Shown piece after piece: positions 1 to 5,462 of a stretch of 5,462 nucleotides of DNA (positions within the stretch are counted from its first letter, which is position 1; every line of letters starts with the position of its first letter). The position numbers and the translations under genes are program-made. The notes beneath the pieces are model-generated. The model saw only the letters and a list, made by a program, of their open reading frames with translations, was not told the DNA's origin and searched no databases. This DNA comes from CAZGGW01 sp964525365 (lineage in GTDB: Bacteria > Bacillota_I > Bacilli_A > RF39 > UBA660), in contig CAZGGW010000047.1 in the NCBI GenBank assembly GCA_964525365.1, positions 1-5,462 of the forward strand, read 5' to 3'.

Positions 1-68
1 TTTTCAATTAAATCATCAACACTTCCTATAGTGTTAACTATGTAAAAATGCTGAAATAAAGCCGAATT
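1..68 (-). pseudogene. hsdS: Headless fragment of a type I specificity subunit (HsdS), running off the left edge
   Basis: Read on the minus strand from a TAA stop at 69-71, this frame stays open to the window edge and includes IVNTIGSVDDLIE. From family knowledge, HsdS proteins carry a similar stretch (a hydrophobic run, then I-x-S-[IVL]-D-D-x-I-E) in the conserved helical region following a target recognition domain. Its position next to hsdR supports the assignment. No ATG, GTG or TTG lies between the stop and the window edge. The clearest resemblance starts near position 45, and residues encoded further upstream fit the family less well. The piece therefore looks like the 5'-truncated end of an hsdS copy pointing away from hsdR, either a decayed remnant or a silent cassette of a recombining specificity locus. 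The call rests on about 13 residues, so chance similarity is not excluded. Confidence 0.5.
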
Positions 69-80
69 TTATGTTATAAT
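51..80 (+). promoter_or_regulatory. Promoter of hsdR (extended -10)
   Basis: A perfect TATAAT -10 box lies at 75-80, preceded by TG at 72-73 to give the extended motif TGTTATAAT. A weak -35 candidate, CTGAAA (4 of 6 matches to TTGACA), lies at 51-56 with an 18-bp spacer. The predicted start of transcription is near 87, giving a leader of only about 12 nt that begins at the Shine-Dalgarno sequence. The -35 side overlaps the minus-strand hsdS fragment, so a rearrangement of that fragment could alter this promoter. Confidence 0.6.
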
Positions 81-85
81 AAAAT

Positions 86-91
86 AAGGAG
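86..91 (+). promoter_or_regulatory. Ribosome binding site of hsdR
   Basis: AAGGAG ends 7 nt before the ATG at 99, a near-ideal Shine-Dalgarno match and spacing. It supports ATG 99 as the true start. Confidence 0.85.
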
Positions 92-98
92 TGATAAT

Positions 99-3000
99 AT
101 GATTTATGAAAGTGTTATAGAAGAATCAATAATAAAATTATTACAAAATAAGAATTATGCTTTTTTAGACGAAAATGATAATTGGTTAATTGATAGAAAA
201 TTGGATGAATTTATTAATAAAGATTTATTGCTTGATAGTTTAAAATGTATAAATGACATAAATGACGAAGAAATACTAAATGAAGTGATTAATATAATTA
301 CAAGGTTAGATAATCCATCATTGTTTGAAAGAAATTTTGCATTCCATAAACATTTAATAGATGGTATCACTATAGAGTCTAAAGATTATGATGTAAATCC
401 TCTTGTTCGTTTAATTGATTTTGAGCATCCGGAAAAAAATACTTTTCAAGTATGTCATCAGGTAAAATTTAATGAAGGTAGAAACACAAGAATTCCAGAT
501 GTAATAATATTTATTAATGGATTACCATTAATTGTAATGGAATTAAAGAATTTTAGTGAAGATGCAACAAAGGCTATGCTCGAAGATGCATATGATCAAC
601 TTGGTGGGTGTGCAGAGCATGACGGATATAGATATGATATTCCAACATTATTTAATTACAATGCATTTTTGATTATCTCGGATGGAGTAACTACTAAAAT
701 TGGTACTTTAACATCTAAAATAGATAGATACAACGAATGGAAAAGTGTTTCTGGTGAAAAAGGATATGACGATTCATGTGTGACTCAATTAAATATTCTA
801 ATTGATGGACTTTTTAATAAGTCAAGATTATTGGATGTAATAAAAAACAATTTATTTTTTATACAGGATAAAAATGATAAACCAATAAAAATATTATCAC
901 AATATCATCAATATTTTGGTGTTAATAAAGCTTTTAATGCAATATTAAAAACAACCAAACCAGAAGGATCCGGGAAGGCAGGAATAATATGGCATACACA
1001 AGGTAGCGGGAAGTCTTTTTCAATGGTAATGTTGGCACATAGATTATTAGTTGAAAAAAAACTTAATGTACCGACAATTGTATTATTGACTGATAGAATA
1101 GATTTAGATGATCAATTGTACAAAACTTTTTATAGTGCAAGACATTATTTGAAGTGTGAGCCTGTAGTTACAAATTCTAGGGAGGATTTAATTAAAAAGT
1201 TAGATAAGATTAAACAAGGTGGAATAATTTTAACTACAGTTGGAAAATTTGATAAAGAAAAATTACCTAAAAATGATAGAAATAATATTATTGTTATGAC
1301 AGATGAGGCACATAGAGGTCATTATGGACTTTATGAAACTGTACATTATGAAAAAAATATAAATACTAATGAGATGGAAGCTGTATTTAAATATGGTGTA
1401 GAAAAATATATACGAGATGCTTTACCCAATGCAACTTTTATTGGATTTACTGGAACCCCAGTATCTACAAAGGATAAACAAACAACAGATATCTTTGGTG
1501 ATATAATTGATACATATGATATGACACAATCAGTAATAGACGGATCAACTGTAAAATTATATTATGAATCAAGAATTGCAAAAGTTTGGACTGACGAAAA
1601 AATATTGCACCAAATAGATGAATATTATAAAGATTTAGAAAATAGTAATAAAGCTGATAGCAATTCTATAGAAAGATCAAAAGCTGAAATGTCAAAGTTA
1701 AAAATAATTCTAGAAGATGATGATATGATTAATTTGTTTGCAAAAGATATTATTTCACATTATGAAGAAAGAAAAGACTTTTTAAATGGAAAAGCAATGA
1801 TTGTATGTCAAACTAGACTTGCAGCGGCAAAGCTCTATTATAGAATTACAGAATTAAAACCAGATTATAAAAACAAGACTATTTTAGTGGTAACAGAATC
1901 TAACAAAGATAATGAAGAACAAAGAAAATTGTTTGGCAATTCAGACTATAGAAAAGAACTTGCAGAAGAATTTAAAAAAGAAAATTCCAAGTATAAAATT
2001 GCAATTGTTTGTGACATGTGGTTGACCGGATTTGATGTTCCAGATTTAGATGTTATGTATTTTATAAAAAGATTAAAATCTTATAATTTAATGCAGGCTA
2101 TTGCCAGAGTAAACAGAGTTTATCCTGGGAAATGTTATGGATTAATTGTTGACTATATTGGCCTTGATAAAGCTTTAGATGATGCATTAACTGAATATAC
2201 TGATAGAGATAGAGAAAATAATTGTCAGGATGTAAAAGAAGAAATATATAATATTTTAAAAGAAAAACTATCTATTCTTAATGAAATGTTTTACAAATTG
2301 GATAAATCGAAGTTTTTTAGTGGTGATGCATTAAATAGATTTACTGCAATTCAAGAAGGTGCTCAATTTATTTTAGAAGATAAAAAAAGAGAAGATATTT
2401 TTATAAGTGATTTATCTTTAACAATAAAACAATCTTTTGTAGTTTGCGGTGGAATTGTATCTTTGGATGAAAAAAATGATGTATATTATTATTTGGCAAT
2501 TAGAAGTTATATATTAAAACTTAGAACGAGGGTAGGTATAGTATCAACAAAAGAAATGAATGAGTATGTTTCTGATTTATTAACAGATGCAATAAAAGGT
2601 GATGAAGTAAAAGTTTTATCAAAAACTAATGATTCAGTAAACGTTATTGATTTGCTAAGCAAAGAAAAGATAGAAGAGTTGAGAAAGAAAAATCCGCCTT
2701 TAATTTTTGTCGAAATAGTAAAAAAACTTTTAGAAAGAGCAATAGCAGAGTCAAGAAAAAATAATTTTTTTAAGTCGCAGGAATACTCAAAGCGTCTAAG
2801 AAGAATACTAGAAAAATATAATGATAGGGATAATTTATTTGCGCCTGAAACAACTATTGTTGATTTAGTAAGTTTTGCTGGAGAAATGGTTAGTGATGAA
2901 GCTGAGGCAAATAAACTTGGAATAAATGGTCGAGAAAGGGCATTTTATGATGCTCTTATTAGAGATAAATCTGCAGAAGAATTATTAAATGACGAAACAT

Positions 3001-3203
3001 TAAAATTAATAGCTCATGAGTTAAAGGGAGTAACAGAAGAATATGCTTTAACTGATTGGACAAATAAGGAATCTACTAGAGCAAAAATGAGAACAAAAAT
3101 TAAAGAATGTTTAAAAAAATATAATTATCCACCAGAGTATACTAAGCAAGCAATAGATGATGTAATCAAGCAAGCTGAATATATAATGAATGATAATGAA
3201 TAG
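99..3203 (+). CDS. hsdR: Type I restriction endonuclease subunit R (HsdR), nuclease and DNA translocase
   Basis: This is the motor and cleavage subunit of a type I restriction-modification complex. With HsdM and HsdS it would bind unmethylated target DNA, pump DNA using ATP and cut at a distance. The 1034 residues match the usual length of about 1000-1050. The N-terminal HSDR_N nuclease shows PDV (D134) and ELK (E148, K150), the PD-(D/E)xK core. SF2 motifs follow in order: Walker A TQGSGKS (300-306), TDRIDLDDQL (331-340), DEAHR (402-406), GFTGTP (449-454), VCQTR (569-573), LTGFDVPD (642-649) and QAIARVNR (666-673). The C-terminal end, including DWTNKES and YNYPPEYTKQA, is typical of family members and would contact the methylase core. 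All core motifs are intact, so it should be active. One oddity is an apparent insertion after Q167, which disturbs the family's QxxxY motif. The gene ends in a terminator and has no hsdM or intact hsdS beside it in the window. Confidence 0.97.
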   Translation: MIYESVIEESIIKLLQNKNYAFLDENDNWLIDRKLDEFINKDLLLDSLKCINDINDEEILNEVINIITRLDNPSLFERNFAFHKHLIDGITIESKDYDVNPLVRLIDFEHPEKNTFQVCHQVKFNEGRNTRIPDVIIFINGLPLIVMELKNFSEDATKAMLEDAYDQLGGCAEHDGYRYDIPTLFNYNAFLIISDGVTTKIGTLTSKIDRYNEWKSVSGEKGYDDSCVTQLNILIDGLFNKSRLLDVIKNNLFFIQDKNDKPIKILSQYHQYFGVNKAFNAILKTTKPEGSGKAGIIWHTQGSGKSFSMVMLAHRLLVEKKLNVPTIVLLTDRIDLDDQLYKTFYSARHYLKCEPVVTNSREDLIKKLDKIKQGGIILTTVGKFDKEKLPKNDRNNIIVMTDEAHRGHYGLYETVHYEKNINTNEMEAVFKYGVEKYIRDALPNATFIGFTGTPVSTKDKQTTDIFGDIIDTYDMTQSVIDGSTVKLYYESRIAKVWTDEKILHQIDEYYKDLENSNKADSNSIERSKAEMSKLKIILEDDDMINLFAKDIISHYEERKDFLNGKAMIVCQTRLAAAKLYYRITELKPDYKNKTILVVTESNKDNEEQRKLFGNSDYRKELAEEFKKENSKYKIAIVCDMWLTGFDVPDLDVMYFIKRLKSYNLMQAIARVNRVYPGKCYGLIVDYIGLDKALDDALTEYTDRDRENNCQDVKEEIYNILKEKLSILNEMFYKLDKSKFFSGDALNRFTAIQEGAQFILEDKKREDIFISDLSLTIKQSFVVCGGIVSLDEKNDVYYYLAIRSYILKLRTRVGIVSTKEMNEYVSDLLTDAIKGDEVKVLSKTNDSVNVIDLLSKEKIEELRKKNPPLIFVEIVKKLLERAIAESRKNNFFKSQEYSKRLRRILEKYNDRDNLFAPETTIVDLVSFAGEMVSDEAEANKLGINGRERAFYDALIRDKSAEELLNDETLKLIAHELKGVTEEYALTDWTNKESTRAKMRTKIKECLKKYNYPPEYTKQAIDDVIKQAEYIMNDNE

Positions 3204-3226
3204 CATTGAGAAAATCAATGCTTTTT
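3202..3226 (+). terminator. Rho-independent terminator of hsdR
   Basis: AGCATTGA (3202-3209) pairs perfectly with TCAATGCT (3215-3222) around the 5-nt loop GAAAA, and the run of T continues to 3226. The left arm begins inside the TAG stop codon (3201-3203). The stem is short with three G-C pairs, so termination may be partial and some readthrough into the next gene is plausible. Confidence 0.75.
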
Positions 3227-3236
3227 ATGTTATAAT
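3206..3236 (+). promoter_or_regulatory. Promoter of the GmrSD-like gene, embedded in the upstream terminator
   Basis: A perfect TATAAT lies at 3231-3236 and is preceded by TG at 3228-3229, giving the extended -10 TGTTATAAT. A TTGAGA element (5 of 6 matches to TTGACA) lies at 3206-3211 with a long 19-bp spacer, and sits in the stem and loop of the terminator. Positions 3223-3239 (TTTTATGTTATAATAAA) are identical to 67-83 before hsdR. In both cases the -10 box ends 18 nt before the start codon, predicting a leader of about 12 nt. Confidence 0.6.
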
Positions 3237-3242
3237 AAATGA

Positions 3243-3248
3243 GAGGTG
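3243..3248 (+). promoter_or_regulatory. Ribosome binding site that fixes the start of the GmrSD-like gene
   Basis: GAGGTG matches the centre of the anti-Shine-Dalgarno complement (GGAGGTGA) and ends 6 nt before the ATG at 3255. An in-frame GTG at 3246 lies within this site and has no ribosome binding site of its own at a sensible distance, so ATG 3255 is the better start. Confidence 0.75.
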
Positions 3249-3254
3249 GACATA

Positions 3255-5342
3255 ATGGCAAAAGATACATTTAATCCTGAGAACAAAACAATTAGCGAAA
3301 TATTTTCTATAGATGGTATTTATAAAATACCTAATTATCAAAGACAATATAGTTGGACTAACGATGAATTGGATGCTCTATGGAGTGATTTATTTGAATC
3401 ATATCAAAATAAAACAGAAGGGAATGATTGCTATTTCCTAGGATCTATTGTTGTTGTAAATGATGGTAATGGATATTTAGAATTAATTGATGGCCAGCAA
3501 AGAATAACTACTCTTATGATATTAATGAATGTGTTAGTTAAAGATTTTCCAAAAGTTAATGTTGATAGTGAAGAAATACACTCAGCCGATAAAGAAGTAA
3601 TAGAAGGATATATTACATATAAAGGGAAAAAGAATAGATTACAGTTACAAACTGATCCTAAATACGATTCTATTTTTAATGATATGATTATTAATTCTGA
3701 ATCATTTGCAGATATAGACGAACCAACAAAAAAAGAATTAAAATTAGATGATCCTCAATATAAATATATTAATGCAGCTATTTACTTTTATAAAAAATTA
3801 TCAAGTTTAAATGAAACTGAATTAAACGAATTTATTAATTATGTGTTTTACTCAACAAATATTATTAAGATTGAATGTACTAATCAATCTTTTGCAATTA
3901 AATTATTTCAAGTATTAAATGATAGAGGATTAGAATTATCACCATCAGATATTGTAAAATCATATATTATTGGTAAATATGAACAAGATGATGAAACTGG
4001 TAAACAAATATTTAATAATAATTGGAAGAATATAGAAGACCTGTCAAAAGAGTATGGATTTAAGATAGATGATTTTGTTGTATTTTATGAATACTATAAA
4101 TTAAAATCGAATCCAAAAAGACAAGTTGTTGATGAATTAAGAGAAATTATTCAAAATAGCGACGTTTATGATTTAGTTGCAGAATTACATAGTTTTTCCA
4201 ATTCGTTGAAAAAAGTATATGAATCAAATAATGCAAGCGTTTTAAGTTTAAGATATATTCCTTGGAAATTTTACGTTATGACAGCTTTAACAAGTGCATA
4301 TCAAGTTAATTATCCAGACATGAGTAATTTATTTAAAGAAATAAGAAGATTCTTTTATATTTCTCTAATAGCTGGATGTACTTTGAATCAAATTAAACAG
4401 ACATCTTTTAAATTAATTGAATCAATTGTAAATAAAAACAGTATTGAAGATATTAAAGAAGATTTAAATAAAACAATCATATCAAGAAGAATGTATGCAA
4501 AAGTTTATGATGCTTTAGATAATGATGTGTATAATGAAAAATTTTTAAAACCATTAATGTTGGCATTAGAATATGAAAATAGGGAATCAACTAATAATAG
4601 TTTTTATATTTTAGATAGTACATTACACATGGATCATATATTACCAAGAGCTTATAAACAAAATGATGACTGGAGTTATATTGAAGATGAAAAAGCCTTT
4701 CCTTTATTAAATACTTTAGGCAATATGGCATTACTTCAGGATGTGAAAAATGAAGAAGCTTTAAATTGTGGATTTGATAAAAAAATTAGAATTTACAAAG
4801 GTAAAGATGAGCAAGGAAACAATAAGTCTGGAATGACATCATTTGAATTTACAAGAAAGATTGTTGAATATTATGATGCTGGAAATCAGACTTGGAATAT
4901 TGGTCAAATATTGGATAGAAAGCATTTGCTAATTACTAGAACTGAAGAAATGTTAAATATAAAAAGAGAAGATATTAATCTTAAACTAAGTGAAGAGCAA
5001 TCAAATGGAAGAACAGGAAAATCTAAATGGTTATATAAAGATGTATATTATGATAATGCTAAGCTAGTTAGAACATTAGTTTACGATTACATTATTGATA
5101 ATAACATTAAAAATTATTTAGATATTCCTGAAATTATTAGAAATTTTAAAATGTATTCTCACGAGCTTATATTAGATAAAAATAATGAATTATTAGAAAA
5201 ATATTCTTATACAAAAATTGATGCGGGTGGATTAGAGGTATATGTAAGAAGTATTTGTCAAAAATCTGATATGAATGATTTTATTGAAATGTTTAAGGAA
5301 TTTTATGATTTTAATTTAGAAATAGTAAATTCAATAGATTAA
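3255..5342 (+). CDS. GmrSD-like single-chain DUF262/DUF1524 protein, probable modification-dependent (type IV) endonuclease
   Basis: The product has 695 residues from ATG 3255; a longer reading from GTG 3246 would add only three. The N-terminal DUF262 half carries IPNYQRQYSW (25-34), FLGSIVV (61-67), the signature IDGQQRITTL (78-87) and FQVLNDRGLELSPSDIVKSY (218-237). In the family DGQQR belongs to the ParB/sulfiredoxin-like NTPase fold. The C-terminal DUF1524 half carries HMDHILP (458-464) and LGNMALL (488-494), the His-Me finger (HNH) nuclease core, followed by FDKKIRIY (507-514). In GmrSD, an NTP-dependent nuclease of this architecture cuts DNA bearing glucosylated hydroxymethylcytosine; SspE has the same layout but senses phosphorothioate DNA. 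No ssp or dnd genes are visible, so a GmrSD-like role is preferred, with the modification recognised unknown. A further region of about 100 residues (roughly 597-693) follows the nuclease. The gene lies 51 nt after hsdR with its own promoter. Confidence 0.93.
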   Translation: MAKDTFNPENKTISEIFSIDGIYKIPNYQRQYSWTNDELDALWSDLFESYQNKTEGNDCYFLGSIVVVNDGNGYLELIDGQQRITTLMILMNVLVKDFPKVNVDSEEIHSADKEVIEGYITYKGKKNRLQLQTDPKYDSIFNDMIINSESFADIDEPTKKELKLDDPQYKYINAAIYFYKKLSSLNETELNEFINYVFYSTNIIKIECTNQSFAIKLFQVLNDRGLELSPSDIVKSYIIGKYEQDDETGKQIFNNNWKNIEDLSKEYGFKIDDFVVFYEYYKLKSNPKRQVVDELREIIQNSDVYDLVAELHSFSNSLKKVYESNNASVLSLRYIPWKFYVMTALTSAYQVNYPDMSNLFKEIRRFFYISLIAGCTLNQIKQTSFKLIESIVNKNSIEDIKEDLNKTIISRRMYAKVYDALDNDVYNEKFLKPLMLALEYENRESTNNSFYILDSTLHMDHILPRAYKQNDDWSYIEDEKAFPLLNTLGNMALLQDVKNEEALNCGFDKKIRIYKGKDEQGNNKSGMTSFEFTRKIVEYYDAGNQTWNIGQILDRKHLLITRTEEMLNIKREDINLKLSEEQSNGRTGKSKWLYKDVYYDNAKLVRTLVYDYIIDNNIKNYLDIPEIIRNFKMYSHELILDKNNELLEKYSYTKIDAGGLEVYVRSICQKSDMNDFIEMFKEFYDFNLEIVNSID

Positions 5343-5355
5343 TAAATATATTTAT
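5342..5355. repeat. AT-only perfect palindrome
   Basis: ATAAATATATTTAT is a perfect 14-bp palindrome starting on the last base of the stop codon, followed by a TATATATA run. In DNA this AT-rich its significance is low. It may simply be a flexible spacer before the terminator. Confidence 0.3.
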
Positions 5356-5361
5356 ATATAT

Positions 5362-5390
5362 AGTCAGATAGTTAGAAATATCTGGCTTTT
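5362..5390 (+). terminator. Rho-independent terminator of the GmrSD-like gene
   Basis: AGTCAGATA (5362-5370) pairs with TATCTGGCT (5379-5387) through nine pairs, one of them a T-G wobble at 5364/5385, around an 8-nt loop. The T-tract is 5387-5390. It lies 19 nt after the TAA stop. No T-tract follows the hairpin on the minus strand, so it should work only in the plus direction. Confidence 0.8.
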
Positions 5391-5403
5391 GTTATGAAAA
5401 ATC

Positions 5404-5434
5404 TTGGGAACAAATTAGCATAAAAAAGTATAAT
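5404..5434 (+). promoter_or_regulatory. Possible promoter facing out of the window, flanked by the 11-bp repeats
   Basis: A perfect TATAAT lies at 5429-5434. The only -35 candidate is TTGGGA at 5404-5409 (4 of 6 matches to TTGACA), with a long 19-bp spacer, and there is no upstream TG. Repeat copy one overlaps this -35, and copies two and three begin just downstream of the -10. TATAAT is frequent by chance in DNA of this composition, and any gene served lies outside the window. Confidence 0.3.
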
Positions 5435-5459
5435 TCCTGGGAACAACTCGGGAACAAGT
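5405..5459 (+). repeat. Three copies of an 11-bp direct repeat, YGGGAACAANT
   Basis: The copies are TGGGAACAAAT (5405-5415), TGGGAACAACT (5438-5448) and CGGGAACAAGT (5449-5459), sharing the core GGGAACAA. Copies two and three are directly abutting, and copy one starts 33 bp (three repeat lengths) before copy two, so all start in 11-bp phase. I saw no other copy of the core in the window. The G-rich core stands out from the AT-rich surroundings. Function is unknown: a repressor operator, recombinase arm sites or iteron-like sites would all fit. The array may continue beyond the right edge. Confidence 0.7.
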
Positions 5460-5462
5460 ACA

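Noticed and set aside
18..35. Rho-independent terminator upstream of hsdR
   Set aside because: The 6-bp stem is not followed by a T-tract on either strand.
155..370. A 71-codon open frame on the minus strand inside hsdR
   Set aside because: It is entirely antisense to the conserved N-terminal part of hsdR, and its Ser/Asn/Leu-rich product resembles no family I know, as expected for the reverse strand of AT-rich coding DNA.
1054..1061. A run of eight A in hsdR as a phase-variation tract
   Set aside because: The frame is intact, and runs of seven A or T are common elsewhere in these genes (for example 2382-2388, 2470-2476, 3113-3119). The length fits base composition, with no special sign of slippage control.
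3246..3254. GTG start for the GmrSD-like gene, giving a 698-residue product
   Set aside because: The GTG lies inside the GAGGTG ribosome binding site and lacks its own; ATG 3255 has the right spacing.
3255..5342. SspE of a phosphorothioate-sensing Ssp system
   Set aside because: The domain layout is the same, but no sspABCD or dnd genes are in view; the GmrSD-like label is the safer one, although the flanks could change this.
5405..5459. A CRISPR array at the right edge
   Set aside because: The repeat unit is only 11 bp, two copies abut with no spacer, and no cas gene is present.

Overview
The window is strongly AT-rich bacterial DNA. It has purine-rich Shine-Dalgarno sites, TGnTATAAT extended -10 boxes, short-stem rho-independent terminators, TAG/TAA stops and Trp encoded by TGG. 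Together these suggest a low-GC Firmicutes or related gut-type lineage using the standard code. I cannot name a species from the sequence alone.

Layout, left to right. (1) Positions 1-98 are a short upstream region. Its minus strand is open from a stop at 69-71 to the left edge and encodes IVNTIGSVDDLIE, which looks like the conserved inter-domain segment of a type I specificity subunit (HsdS). The fragment has no start codon. The plus strand of the same stretch carries a promoter and ribosome binding site for the first gene. (2) Positions 99-3203 encode a full-length type I restriction endonuclease subunit, HsdR, with an N-terminal PD-(D/E)xK nuclease and an SF2 translocase. (3) Positions 3202-3254 are a compact junction: a terminator hairpin, an extended -10 promoter starting inside its T-tract, and a ribosome binding site. 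(4) Positions 3255-5342 encode a single-chain GmrSD-like protein (DUF262 plus DUF1524/HNH), a family that includes type IV modification-dependent endonucleases. (5) Positions 5343-5462 are non-coding: a terminator, then three copies of an 11-bp repeat, YGGGAACAANT, at the right edge.

Taken together this is a restriction/defence island. HsdR would cut DNA lacking the host's type I methylation. The DUF262/DUF1524 protein would be expected to attack DNA carrying foreign modifications, so the two would cover complementary phage strategies. No HsdM and no intact HsdS are visible, so the type I system must be completed outside the window, probably to the left.

The most noteworthy points are the headless, oppositely oriented hsdS fragment (a possible silent cassette of a shufflable specificity locus), the near-identical promoter architecture before both genes, and the phased repeats at the right edge. 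Neither main gene belongs to a new family; any novelty lies in the arrangement and the non-coding elements.
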